This document shows positions 33,591-44,470 of a stretch of DNA of 64,000 bases, piece by piece. The first letter of the stretch is position 1. Each line of letters begins with the position of its first letter. Source of the DNA: Platycnemis pennipes (lineage: Eukaryota > Arthropoda > Insecta > Odonata > Platycnemididae); contig OW121856.1 of the NCBI GenBank assembly GCA_933228895.1, positions 106,677,027 through 106,741,026 of the forward strand, read 5' to 3'. The position numbers and the translations under genes are program-made. The notes below the pieces were generated by a model, which searched no databases, had not been told where the DNA came from, and saw nothing but the letters and a program-made list of their open reading frames with translations.

Positions 33591-33826
33591 TTATGGAAAG
33601 GTATAACATAGTCAAGCCTGAAGTTATCAGCTATATTAAAAACAAAAAGTTTTGCTGTATTTCTCAACATCTTTTCTGTGATGTTTCCTTGTGAGCACAC
33701 AATGCTGATCAAGCAGACCACATATTGGTTGGTGCCTGAACGAGCGGGGGCCCTACAAAATTCAGCTAGCAGGCCACTCACACCTCTGCCCAAGAGAGAA
33801 ATGAGTCCATAGTTATTAATACTTAC

Positions 33827-33979
33827 AATTCTATGTTGTGTATAGTTGACAAGGGGCAGTTGTTGTCAGCTTTGACATGACAATGTTTGTGGCACTTGAG
33901 GTTGCAGTCCCGGCATTCGTAGCCTTGCTTGCCTATTCTCCTGGCAACAGATTTGCTGCACACCTGACAGGCTGTCCCA
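33827..33979 (-). CDS. Exon: C1 zinc finger, main part
   Basis: This 153-bp exon lies between a strong acceptor (CCACTTTTCCAG/T) and a near-consensus donor (ATT/GTAAGTATT) on the minus strand, phase 2 on both sides. It encodes ACQVCSKSVARRIGKQGYEC, RDCNLKCHKHCHVKADNNC and PLSTIHNIE. The spacing C-x2-C, C-x2-C-x4-H-x2-C-x7-C is that of a C1 domain. The first histidine is in the exon at 43823-43930, giving the exact H-x12-C spacing after splicing. C1 domains bind diacylglycerol/phorbol esters at membranes or act as protein-binding modules; which applies here is unknown. Confidence 0.85.
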
Positions 33980-34079
33980 CTGGAAAAGTGGATCAATAGG
34001 ACATGAGTCTTAAGTGCAAGTACACTTGGACAGATTAATCTAGATCTGGCAGGTGGATAAAAACCACCACTGTGGTTCA

Positions 34080-34461
34080 CTCTGTGCCAAGGTGACCACG
34101 CATATGGTGGTGGTTGAGAAGTTGCTAAAAGGGAGATACAGAGGGAAACGTCCAGTTTTAATTACCTTACCCATGTGATTAATTATGGGCAGATAACTTA
34201 TTTCCCTAGCCCACTAGTGGGGAACAAAAGAGAGCCAAACTCTGCATTTTCTACGGATGGTGCTGAGAAGAGTGGACTCGTCTATGTCTCCCATTGACGT
34301 CCTGGTGGTGCTCCCAATGCAAATGCCCCACGGGTTAGGAAACCCACACTCCCAGGCTGCCCTTCATTGAGGGTCCCCTTTGACTCGTTGGGAGGTTAAG
34401 GAGGCCTCTAAGGGGGGAGCACTTGGTGGCCCCAAAGGGTGAGAGAGATGAGGAGGACCTG
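34080..34461. other. Unassigned stretch, GC-rich in its second half
   Basis: The segment 34280-34460 is richer in G+C, with a GGAGGTTAAGGAGGCC run. It may be part of a repeat, but no ends were recognised. Confidence 0.35.
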
Positions 34462-36085
34462 GGGCCCTATTCTCGAAATGGTCTGATGCATTTCATATGC
34501 GATAATCGCCTATCATCACACACGAAGCCGCAAGCGGTAATCTTGAGCAGTCACAACCATATCGCATGGTAAGAGTCAAGTGGGTGCAGAGCATGCTTCG
34601 CATGTGATATTTTGTGTTTTCAAGGAGAGTAAATTACATTGTCTTGTTATCTGATAGATTGCGGGAAAGGAAATATGGTTTGGAATGCATTAATTTAGTT
34701 CCATGTGTTTCAACCCTTTGAAGAAGTGAAAGTTAATGCAGTCCGAAGAGGACAAAGTTTTCGGTAGCGAGATGACCCATTTTTCCAACAAGAACATCAA
34801 TTCACTAGTTTATATAGATTAGGGAAACGCCTAGCAAATAATTTCACTGAATCATCAATAACAAATGTCACTTTATTCCTGACTAGCAATAGAATTTTCA
34901 AGAGTTGGTCAAGTTTTTTGGGAATATGCATGAAAACACTGCTACTTGCTATGGCTAATTATTCGATTTACTTTCACTAGACATGCCGAAGTTATCAGTT
35001 GGAATGTTATGCCGACTCTCGAAGTTAACATAAAAAGGTTTATTAAACCCTTACGATTAATTTAATAGATGAATATACTCACTCTCACTCACTCACTCAG
35101 TGATTCAACCCGAAGGTTGGTTTGTATAGGTGAGGGTAGAGCTCACCCTGAACTATGCCACAGGCACGTGAATTTCACACATTATGGGTAGGGGGGCCAG
35201 TTCCTTTCCCTGGGCCACCTCGTACTCTGAGGGTTTTTTTCATTCAGGAGCATCCAAAGGCTTCATCCGGATTTGAACCCGGGACCCTTCGATCAGTAGC
35301 CAAGCGCTCTAACCACTAGGCTACCACGCTCCCCTAAATGAATATAATGAGGCATAAATTATAGATTTTGGACTAAATATCAAATGTCTGGAGAGGTCGC
35401 GGTTCATTGTTCGAAACCATTTAGCAATGTTTTCCACTTCAGTGAGTGACCTTCAAAATCCAGAGCACATATTTGTAAACAGAGAGGGCTATTACTCAAT
35501 AAATATTCAGTCATATGCTCAACGTTTCAATGCTTCAATAACATCAGCACTGTCTTTTCATACACGGGTCAAACCTTTTTTTTTGAGCCTGCTTTAGTTA
35601 AGTAGTACTCACCTTCGCGGATAAATATTACACACACATTGATTTCATACAGCATTGAACTTGATAATGCGGGAAAAATTCATTTTCATTTTAAATAATA
35701 AACCGAGAGATTCAACTTTTCGTTTCAATGACATTGACATCTACCAAAAATTGCTCTACAAATGCTTGGACAATGTACAATTTGTTTAAGCGTAAAAGCA
35801 AACAATGGTGAAATAATGATCTAAACAAAAACAATATGCAATTTGTCCTAGAGGGGTACTTCAAATTCCTTCCTCAGTTGCTTATAGATTTTGGTCCCCC
35901 AATCCTTCCATAAGTCAATGAGATTGAATTAATACTTGGCAACATAGAAGCTATATCACATGCGATAATTTTCGAAGGCATTATCGTATGCCACTCAAGA
36001 ATGTAAAAGATTTTTCGCATGTGACATTTGCCATTTGAAAATGTTCGCATACACTAGTTATTGCATGATCTCAAGAATATGGCCC
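34462..36085. mobile_element. PIF/Harbinger-like TIR element
   Basis: The left terminus GGGCCCTATTCTCGA (34462) and right terminus TCAAGAATATGGCCC (36085) are inverted, and CTG directly repeats outside (34459-34461 and 36086-36088). ATGCGATAA / GCATGTGA-type motifs recur near both ends. A GGGCC-starting TIR with a 3-bp duplication suits PIF/Harbinger. No transposase remains. A tRNA-derived SINE sits inside at 35085-35338. Confidence 0.72.
35085..35338 (-). mobile_element. tRNA-derived SINE
   Basis: On the minus strand it starts with GGTAGCCTAGTGGTTAGAG (A box) and has CCCGGGTTCAAATCCGG (B box) at tRNA spacing. It then runs through a body with GGCCCAGGGAAAGGAACTGG and ends in an AGTGAGTGAGTGAG-type tail. 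The clean boxes and complete body make it a well-preserved SINE nested in the Harbinger-like element. Confidence 0.82.
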
Positions 36086-36105
36086 CTGGACCCAAATGGA
36101 CTTTG

Positions 36106-36603
36106 TTATATAATATATCGATGATATCGAATCTGTCTGCTAATAGTCGCCTGATTCCGTGCAGCTTCTAAAGCCCTATCACTTGATATATTACCCATGC
36201 CTAGAAGTCTTACTTGCATATCTTTGTCCGAGGTTCCACAGATAAAAATGTCATGAACCAATCCATCAATCAGATCTCCAAATTCACAAACAGTACTCAA
36301 ATTCTTCAAGGAGGCCATATACTGCTCATACGGTTCAGTTATGTCCTGCTTTCTCGTAAAAAACAAATGCCTATAGTAGGTAATGCTAGTCTTGGGCACA
36401 TAATAATCATCAAATTTTTTAAATACAAGTCCCAAGTTGTTTTTTTCATCATCCCCTAAATTAAATGAAACGTAAATGTCATTAGCTTGATCGCTAGCAC
36501 CGTTCAACAAAATGGCTACCTTCTTTTTGTCAGAGGCTTTGTCATAATATGCGTCAATAAATCTTAGAAAGTGACGTTTATAGCGTTTCCAAGCAATAGC
36601 CAT
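36106..36603 (-). pseudogene. Ty3/gypsy gag (capsid) fragment
   Basis: The minus-strand frame of 165 codons is a retrotransposon capsid region: WKRYKRHFLRFIDAYYDKA, DKKKVAILLNGASDQAND, VFKKFDDYYVPKTSITYYRH, FTRKQDITEPYEQYMASLKN and CEFGDLIDGLVHDIFICG. It would form the virus-like particle shell of an LTR retrotransposon. The frame ends at YII inside the inverted repeat, before any zinc knuckle. The upstream sequence near 36740 has TGGTGACAGCGGTGGGG, which resembles a primer-binding region. No pol follows, so it is an orphan gag. Confidence 0.8.
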
Positions 36604-36930
36604 ATCACCTCCATCGGCACCAAGGAGTCTGATGCAGTAGAACTCACCATCGTCAATACGTCCAATATGCTGTTTAACTGGTTGGCTGATGTCTGAGAAT
36701 ACGCCTCAATATTAAGCTCCTCCACTGATTGAGACAATAGGCCCCACCGCTGTCACCATGTTTCATTTCATACTTTTTATTCTCTTTACATAGAAGTTAT
36801 CACTCGTGAAATACACATGATGCAGCTCTAGCGCAGACTGCCCGTTTTAATCCCACTCCACTCTGCTATATCAATCTGACATCTCTTTGTACACAATTGA
36901 CAGATTTGATATCATCGATATATTATATAA
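36106..36930. repeat. Inverted 30-bp ends around a gag fragment
   Basis: TATATAATATATCGATGATATC at 36107-36128 and its near-complement GATATCATCGATATATTATATA at 36905-36926 continue into GAATCTGTC / GACAGATTT, giving about 30 bp of inverted repeat. They bracket the Ty3/gypsy gag fragment. This could be a TIR element that captured gag, or an inverted pair of gypsy-derived pieces. Confidence 0.6.
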
Positions 36931-36969
36931 CTGACTTCACCGCTAAAGAATCTTTCTTCGCGAAAAACC

Positions 36970-37810
36970 TTCCTCCACAGTGAAGTACCTTGGGGTTACC
37001 TCAGACTCCACATGAGGGATCGCACCACTTAGGAAGATGATTCTTTAAACCGATCTTCTGTGCGTGAATACGTCACTTGCTGGGTTTGATCCTAGAGAAC
37101 CATTTTGCTCCTGAAGCAGTTTGAAATTCCAATTGGACCTTCACTCCATAAATGCATTTCTCAGCCGTCGCATTGTTGATCAGATGGAATGCATATGATT
37201 TCGCTGTTGCTTACCAAGGGAATATATTTGCAGTATTGGTTTGAAGGGGTTTGAAGAGATGGAAGTGGGTAGTGTGGCCGTGTGCTAAAATTATTGTGAG
37301 GAAAACATACGCATCCTCCAGCCAATAGAAATATGTTTCATGGAGTGGGCATGGTTATGGCTCTGTGCCGGATTTTAAGGCTGTATTTATATCCTGTAAA
37401 AGTTGATAAAAACTTTGAAATGCGGAAGGTGCGTGTTTTTTGCACTGTTCCAAAGGGTTCAAATCCAATTTATCAATCTGAGTGATCCCTCCCATTGGGA
37501 GTGTATCTTGAGGCAGAAATAAGAAAATCCTGTGCCTATCTTAGGATACATAGTAAGGCCCTTGGTAAAACCTGGGACTTCAGATTAAAGCCATCAATGT
37601 GCTATACATAGCAGCTGCTAACCTAGTTTTATGTACTCCTTTGTCATATGGCAGGAAAGAACCAGATTTAATAATCAGATAAAAAAACTGCCAGGAACAA
37701 AACCATTAACAAAGAATGTCCAGTATGGGTATCTTGGGGGCAATTAGAATGACCGCAAATCTGAAAGCCCTCCTGAATCTAGTAGATTTGTGCACAGGAC
37801 TTAATGAAAG
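36970..37810 (+). pseudogene. R1/LOA-like LINE C-terminal relic
   Basis: Plus-strand readings include TVKYLGVTSDS near 36972-37010, then much further along RKEPDLIIR and YLGAIRMTANLKALLNL near 37650-37780, blocks found after the polymerase core in R1/LOA LINEs. Frames change repeatedly and stops are frequent. It could be related to the RNase H fragment at 27430-28250. Confidence 0.4.
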
Positions 37811-38754
37811 CTAACTATGGCTTTTCTTTAAGGTTAGCTTATCGTGAGTATTGAATCCCACAACATAGTACACTGAATGTTTTTCAATGTTTCAGCAATA
37901 TGTTAAACCACAGTGAGAAATATTAAGCTAAATGAGAACTTACCACAGAGGTTAGAGTGGAACAAATATTTATGATGAGAGGAGCTAAGCATTCTTAGAC
38001 AAAACCCTATTGAAGACCATTCCATCAAACACGAAATAATATACCATAGCTCTCCTAGCCTACAGAAATAGCACAGTATGTTTAGTAGGGACACCGAAAA
38101 ATGGTAAATGAAAATCATCAAAAGCGGTGTTTAAAATGAATAATGCGGTAAATAAAATCGCTTTAAAAAGGTGAAAGCTGTGTTTAATGACGGGAAAAAG
38201 GAGTCTTAAAGGAAGGTTTTTTTTAAAATATTATTAATAAATACTTCATACCAATGTGAACAAACAGTTAATTACATACATTTGAGATCCAATACAGAAG
38301 TTATGGCTACCCTACGCAACATAAAAAACACAGTAGGCAAAATTAAGTTAAAGGCAAATTAATGAGATAATGGTAATAACAATAACAGAGTGGAGTAGTG
38401 GACTGCAGGTAATGAAGTTCGATTCTTACGCTGTTTAAAATTTTTCTTTCAACCATTGAATAAAAAACTTTATCATCCTTCATTTCCAACCTTTGTGTGT
38501 GGATACTGACTTTTTTGTACTTCTATCGCTTCAACTAGATTTACAAATGCGTCACTCAAAAATACACTGAAAAGTTAACGTAATGATTCCACGATTTAAT
38601 TCTGTAATATAAATTTTTTCCAATCATTTCCTTTCGCCTAATTTAATTATTTTTTTTACTTATAATTTGGCATGAAATTTCTGATAACTTACTTTTTTTA
38701 ACAGCCTACTAGCATTACCCTAGGAATACAGCACGGCTGTATTCTTAGGTAGTG
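37811..38754. other. Intron-like AT-rich stretch
   Basis: No gene was recognised. GGCTGTATTCTTAGGTAGTG near 38740 leads into the SINE-like flank of the next element. Confidence 0.4.
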
Positions 38755-39652
38755 TTAAGGATTGAACTCGCGTCTGGCAGTACACTAGCCCTCATTTTTA
38801 ACAACTACCCAGATAGCATGCAAGCTTACGACAAACTTGTCATAGGGTTGTCATAGGCTTGTTATGACAAAGTTGTTATGGCAAGTTTGCATCAAACTTG
38901 CTGTGGCATACTTTTACCATAACTAAAGGCTGTATTTCGGAGATTCTCTCGAAGAGGAAAGCGAACGCTGACATACTGTAGTTTTTTCACCCAGTACCGC
39001 CTAATACTCCACATAATCTCATCGTTTCTCTCGTTGAGGTTACTGGAGGGGGCACTTTCAAGGGTAGATTATGTAAAATTCTACTAAGCAAATTGCATTA
39101 CAGCTTGAATAAGTATTTTGATGAGAATCTCTAAATGTGTCTTTTAATTCTAATATTTTTTTTAACATGTTAATCGTATATGTTTTTATGCTCGCCCAAT
39201 GTTTATACTTTTATAAGCTTGCTTTGTATACAGCATCATCGTATATGTTTATGCCCGCTCTGCGTATAATATTATTAATTGTTTATTATTCTAGCTCCCT
39301 TGTGCTACTATTGTTTTAATCTTATTGACGAGTTCTATGTTACAAGACCAACCGAACCGAACAATTAATTTATTATTATTATAAACTCTGCGGTGAAGCG
39401 TACATAACTAACATCGGTATCCTTGAGCGCTTGCGCCGCCTTGCGCATTTAGCCATGTCGTGCTACGATTTCGTGAATTTACCGTGAGCGACGTGCTTAG
39501 AAAATATCAAGTTTAAATGAAGCATGTAACTGGCGAGGTATTCTGAAGGTTCGTAAATACTTTAAAGTGTTTTTATTCTTCTGAAAATTATTATCTTTAT
39601 CCACAGACTTACTGTCTGGCGGGAAAATGCAATGTTTATTTTTCACTTGCAG

Positions 39653-39732
39653 GTGTATTCCTGCTCGATACGGGTTTGCTCAATGGGAACAGTAATCGCC
39701 AAAATGGAAAGAATCGGCCCTACCTTCCACCG
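39653..39732 (+). CDS. Candidate exon inside the 3.5-kb element
   Basis: An 80-bp segment between TTTCACTTGCAG and a strong CCG/GTAAGTTG donor encodes, in one frame, MGTVIAKMERIGPTFH. No homology was recognised. It is offered only because the splice signals are good and other splice-flanked segments on the same strand follow within the same element. Confidence 0.3.
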
Positions 39733-40879
39733 GTAAGTTGTAAAATTGCATGAAATGGTGTTATTGCTTCAGTATTTCTTGAAATGCATGCTAACCACAA
39801 TCTTATTAATATCGTATTTATTTCGTACTAGGGTAGGTTACACCTGTATCGGATGCATTCTAAAGTGAATGGTTGGTTATATTATGTTAACCAACAGCAG
39901 TAATTGAGTTATTTTATTTCAGTAACAAGTATGTAAGAAATTGTGACTATTGCATACCTTTATGGGAAGACATCGTCAGTCCTCGATGGACTGATTACGG
40001 AAATAAAAGTTTTATGCAAGGTAGTAATTATGTTTGTGGAATATGTGTTCTTGTTGCATAGATGAAAGTAGTGAAGTGTAAACCGATATCAAAGATTAAC
40101 TTTTATGTTAGATGGTCAATTAACAACCTTGGGCCTATGCTTTTTGAATTAGGCGAGGATATAGCTTAAATGAATGAACACACTTTCCTTCTTGCTTTAT
40201 ATTTATCCCATATAGTAAGTTCTGTTGAGTGGAGTGTCTTTTAATTATGAGTAAGTTATTGTATTGTGTGTGAAAGTGAATTAGAAAATACGTGTTGTGC
40301 ATTATTGTTACCTACTTTAAAAATTAAATTTTGTTGTGAAGTAACACTGACGAACTTTATCTAGCCTTTTTCATACGTCATGGACGAATGCATGAAAGAT
40401 AAATGTTATATGATGTAAGGTATATTGATTGGAGATAAATGTGATTTCCTCTCGAATGGCTAATGGTATGGCATGAATGCCTCAAATGCTCATTCCTGAA
40501 TGGATTTTGTATTTGATGTGTGTTGTTTATATGTTGTTAGAACCCCTCTTGAACTATTCAAGCCTAACAAAGTCTAACGAAAAATTGCATGAATTCTTCT
40601 GTGCCAGTGATATTTTGAGGTTGTGGAACTTGTTTCATGGTAAAGCTAATTTTTGTACCTACCCAGGGTGCATTACTTCCTCAATGTGATACCTGAGATA
40701 GTGAACAGTATTTCTTTGTAAATTTTGAAGTGGTGAATTTTCCAAGTGTTGTTACCTTCTTATGAAGGAAAGAGTGCTTTAATTCCCATAAATAACTAGT
40801 TCTTATTCCTTCTATAGCTTCTATTCTATAAGTTGCTTATTCCTTTGTTTGGTTTTCCTTGAAGTCGTGAAACTTATTT

Positions 40880-41290
40880 ACCAGGTGTAACCATGTTTGA
40901 TATTCACAGATGTAATGAATTTTCCTGGTATTTTTTCCAGTTAGGGATGCAGAAAACTGTAAAAACACTGGTGGATCTGATGTGTGGTATGGATTTGTTC
41001 AGTGATGAGAATTGTGTATGCTGATTATTTCTTTGGAATCAAATGATGTCAGTATGAAGTTCTCATTATATCCTAATTGAATTTGATAAGAGGCATACTC
41101 ATTCCACAATGGAAGGTAAGTTTGTTTTCAGTTGGAATAATGAAACTATTTACAGGTATAAGCTCGTTTGATGTTTACAGTTGCCATTAATTTTCTAGGT
41201 ATAATTCGAGTTATGGATGCAGGAAACCTGTAACCCTGTTGATGCTGGTGTTAAAATGGATGTCTTTATTGATGAGGAGTTTTTAAGGTG
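40880..41290 (+). repeat. Diverged direct duplication with paired open segments
   Basis: 40880-41030 and 41150-41300 are related: ACAGGTGTAACCATGTTTGAT-like leaders, a T-rich tract ending TTCCAG or TTTCTAG, then ATGCAGAAAACTGT / ATGCAGGAAACCTGT and MQKTVKTLVDLM versus MQETCNPVDAGVKM readings, both followed by GATGAG. This looks like a duplicated exon-like unit. Confidence 0.45.
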
Positions 41291-42016
41291 GTTACTTATC
41301 TGGAATGAAATAGAGTCAATATGTATTATGTTATCATCAGATCCCTATAGCAGTAAATTTTTGTTAACATTCCAGGTACTAATTTATGGCGCAAGACTTT
41401 TAAGAAGTAGGCTATATGGTTTCTCTCCACACCTTCCTCTAAAGCTTCCTCATTGGTACAATCTGAACTCTTCAATTGCGTGGTTCCTAAATAGTCTGCC
41501 ACCGGTCGCCTCAAAAACAAACAGGAAATAGAGCAACTCAACAGCATCGTTATACTTCTGCAGTCTCTGTCAAACCCCTCTGAAAGTAAGTTTTTCTAAT
41601 TTTAATATTGTTTTTCCTTGTGTCGATTGGCTATATTTTTGGTGGACTGGCTTCCAGTTTAATGCAAAGGCCTCAATGTAAAAAGATTGGAAGGCCACTT
41701 AACCACTTCTTCCAAAATAATTATTGGGTGGCATCCTAACTGAAGCATTACAGAAGCCTCAATTCTTGGCTTATCCTGCATCTAGAGGTTGTATAGTTAA
41801 AGTGGCTGATTTACTCCATCGCAATAGAAATTTACTTCAGTTTTAAAGGGAACTTGACATTTTGTTCATTTGTAATGTACAAATTTCCATGCCTGCTGTG
41901 CGCAAATTTCAAATCAAAGGAGAATTAAGTAAAAACTTTATATACTATCAAATTAAAAATTATATAGGCATGATCTTTCATATCATTTGTAGTAATTTTT
42001 CATGTTTTTTTTCTAG

Positions 42017-42092
42017 GAATGAAAGGATGAACAAATTCACTGGAGATGATAATATTGAGGATATCATGATTGATAAACATGTAGAACATTAA
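42017..42092 (+). CDS. Candidate terminal exon inside the 3.5-kb element
   Basis: A long T-rich tract ending TTTTTTTTCTAG precedes the segment. It encodes NERMNKFTGDDNIEDIMIDK then HVEH and a TAA stop at 42090-42092, with AATAAA at 42097-42102. Upstream, a segment near 41497-41580 reads QEIEQLNSIVILLQSLSNPS before a GTAAGTTT donor. The simple joining of these two does not preserve the long frame, so the exon structure is unresolved. No family was recognised. Confidence 0.35.
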
Positions 42093-42331
42093 AGTTAATA
42101 AATTTCTATAAGTATTATTGTTCTATTATTTAATTTTTACATTTCATTTAACATTTGCAGCAGGTGTGATACGACTAGTCTGCAGCAAATTTGAAGACAC
42201 GTAACTAGGAGGTTTGATTCAAGCTTGCATCAGGTATGCAGGCTTGTTACGACAAACTTTTTGCAAAGTTGTAACTTTGTCATTACAAACCTTCAGCTAC
42301 TTTGCTGCAAGTTTAGCTTGCTATCTGGGTA

Positions 42332-42690
42332 CGCTCTCATAGGTTCACGGGAATCTGGCGAATGTAGGCGACCCGCATGACATTCGGCTTAATTTTTTTC
42401 TCGCACATCCGAGCCTATGGAGAAAAAAGTCAATACGAGTATTTTTTATTTTGTTTTCCTCGTTTGTGGCACAGAAAAAATCTTCTTCTCATTTCGTGAC
42501 CCGAGTTACTTAACTCTCTTTGTTGGTATCTACCATACGTGCATTCCATTCGCGGGGCGCATCGATCACGAGGCCGCGAGATGTTGAAATCTCCGATCCG
42601 GATCTGAATTTTTACTGTCTCTGGATATGATTTCAGTAGCGAATGAAATGAAAGACCCGTGGTTCTTCGGATCCGACCCGACCATCCTTA
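42332..42690. repeat. GATCCG-rich repeat, copy 1 (right part of interrupted repeat)
   Basis: GGCGAATGTAGGCGACCCGCAT through GATCCGACCCGACCATC aligns with 42893-43200. The left part of the same repeat, GGATTGAACTCGCGTCTGGC-AGTACACTAGCC (38758-38805), lies on the far side of the 3.5-kb element. The part with GTACACTAG and a reversed GTTCGATCC-like box resembles a tRNA-related SINE. Confidence 0.65.
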
Positions 42691-42829
42691 ATTTATGAGT
42701 GGTTCATTTGTAAATCTAATTTAAACAACCAAGTCTAATAAAGTGAGTATTCAGATGAAATGGTTTGAAATTGAATATGATAACATTTTCGATGCAGTGA
42801 CTGAAAGAAAAAATTAAACTGCGATTGGG

Positions 42830-43205
42830 ATCGAACTTCGCACAGTACACTAGCTCTTGTTCATGGCTCTCGTTATATGCCTGATCTCGGCGAATGTAGG
42901 CTACCCGCATGGCATCCGACGTATTTATTTTCCTGCGATACTGGGGTAATGGGGGAAAAAAGTCATATATCTTTATTTTGCTTCTAGTTGCACGGGAACG
43001 TTTTCATCTAATTACGTGACCTTAGTTACACATCCTCTTCTTGTCAATATCTACCGCACCTACATTCCATTCACGGGGCACTTCGATCGCTAAACCGCGA
43101 AAATTTAAAACCGACGATCCGGATCCGATTTTACTCCGTGTCTTTGGATCCGAATCCGGAACCGAGAAAAATGAAAGATCCGATCCGGTCATCACTAAAG
43201 AAAAT
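42830..43205. repeat. GATCCG-rich repeat, copy 2 (uninterrupted)
   Basis: ATCGAACTTCGCACAGTACACTAG runs directly into CTCGTTATATGCCTGATCTCGGCGAATGTAGGCTACCC without the 3.5-kb insertion, then CATTCCATTCACGGGGC and GATCCGGATCCGATTTT. It is about 70% similar to copy 1 by eye. It ends GATCCGGTCATCACT. Confidence 0.65.
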
Positions 43206-43822
43206 ATTTCATGCTACAAAAATTCAGCATTTGCAAAATAACTCAAATTTCGTTAAAAAAAATCGCGTTTCAAAGAAGACACGGTTATTTCGCGATTAAA
43301 CCCAAAAAGTCGCTTATTTCGTGAATCCTGTCGCAAAAAACGTTTCGCGAAAATGTCATGTCCCTATGTATTAGGCATGCCCTGGGATGAAACCATATGT
43401 AGGAAAGAGATTTACAAGGAGAGAAAAATTGAGAGACACTTGCAACAATACATGTACGAAGTTTTCTGACAGTTTGGTATTCACCAGAAAAAATAAAGAT
43501 ATAACTAAAAAAAAAGACATTTCCAGAGAATTTGAGGTTTGACATGGGCTCTCATTCAATGTGTGGAGGAATGATATGACTCTAACAATAGCAAATGTAA
43601 AGAAATTTCTGTTGGTGATAATAAAGAGGAAAACTTTTATCTAATGTAAACATGGTTTTGTTAATATCAAGGAAATTTAAACTTTAATTAAACGTAGAGG
43701 AAGTTCTAAAAATATAGCATATTTATGCATGGCTACATATATCTCCATAAAAAACAGCTGTAATACTCTGATTTTAGAAAGAGTTTTGTCTCACAAAGCA
43801 CTCACACAATTTTATTACTCAC

Positions 43823-43930
43823 CCAGATAAGTGTTTAGCCACAAATGTGTGGTCGTTATATATATGTAGCTTCACACCTTTCTTCTTCCATTTTGTTTTT
43901 GTTGCCATAGTTATCGGAACCAAATAATGC
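43823..43930 (-). CDS. Exon: lead-in to the C1 domain
   Basis: This 108-bp minus-strand exon sits between acceptor TTTGTTCTTTGCAG and donor CTGG/GTGAGTAAT, phase 2 at both ends. It encodes HYLVPITMATKTKWKKKGVK and LHIYNDHTFVAKHLSG. The histidine of DHTF is the first zinc ligand of the C1 domain and falls exactly 12 residues before the first cysteine of the 33827-33979 exon. The KWKKKG stretch just ahead of it is basic. The phase match with both neighbouring exons is the main evidence that this is real coding sequence. Confidence 0.82.
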
Positions 43931-43989
43931 CTGCAAAGAACAAAGCAAAGAAATTGTAAGCACACACACAACTTTCGGACACTTCTTCC

Positions 43990-44302
43990 AACAACCCTAT
44001 ACCCCATGATCCTAACCCACAATTGCTCAATGAAATTGTCACACTATGCTACGAGAAGGGCCCAAACAAAGGTCTCACCAAGCACATTATTTCCCTTCTC
44101 ACCCCTCCCCATCCCCACACCCCCCATTTCTACATCCTCCCAAAAATTCACAAGCTTGTCCTGTCCTGGCCGTCCTATAGTCTCCTCCTATTACTCACCC
44201 ACCAAACGCATCTCCGCATTTGCAGATTTTTACCTTCAACCTCTAGTCCATGGCCTCTCCTCCTACATCAAAGATTACCATTTAGAGATCCTGTGTGTAT
44301 AA
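43990..44302 (+). pseudogene. Penelope-like element reverse transcriptase fragment
   Basis: Plus strand: NEIVTLCYEKGPNKGLTKHI and HFYILPKIHKLVLSW in one frame, then after a one-base shift PGRPIVSSYYSPTKRISAFA and [18 protein letters not shown]. The LPKIHK and GRPIVS blocks with S-P-T-x-RISAF are hallmarks of Penelope-type RTs. It is only a fragment, is frameshifted, and ends abruptly at the LINE endonuclease fragment on the opposite strand. Confidence 0.82.
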
Positions 44303-44470
44303 TCCTGTAGCTTCTGCTCCAGAATTCTCCTTCAGGCCACTTCATTTCGCTGATTCCTAATACATCGAGGTCCATTCTCCACATTTCCACCTTCAGGTTC
44401 TCCAGTCTTCCACAGGTCCGAAATGATCCCACGTTCCATGTTCCGACTATAAAATGCTTATCACACTTGA
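44288..44470 (-). pseudogene. RTE-like LINE endonuclease N-terminus
   Basis: Minus strand: [20 protein letters not shown] then [20 protein letters not shown] and [21 protein letters not shown]-type starts followed by LGISEMKW are the first blocks of the AP endonuclease in RTE-like elements. The frame is open through about 60 codons and is cut at the PLE fragment, so the rest of the element is lost. Confidence 0.75.

Larger units (their letters stand above)
38808..42329. mobile_element. 3.5-kb TIR element, CCCAGATAGCA termini, TA duplication
   Basis: CCCAGATAGCATGCAAGC (38808) is mirrored by the reverse complement of CCCAGATAGCAAGCT at 42329, and TA flanks both ends (38806-38807, 42330-42331). 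Subterminal regions repeat ACAAACTTG / TTGTCATGACAA-type motifs in both orientations. It lies inside a tRNA-related repeat whose uninterrupted paralogue is at 42830-42905, which confirms the boundaries. Inside are a LINE-like tail with TTATTATTATTATA (39130-39380), a diverged duplication and several splice-flanked open segments. No known transposase domain was recognised. Confidence 0.72.

Noticed and set aside
35260..35338. Functional tRNA gene
   Set aside because: The tRNA-like head continues directly into a SINE body and a simple tail, so it is a SINE.
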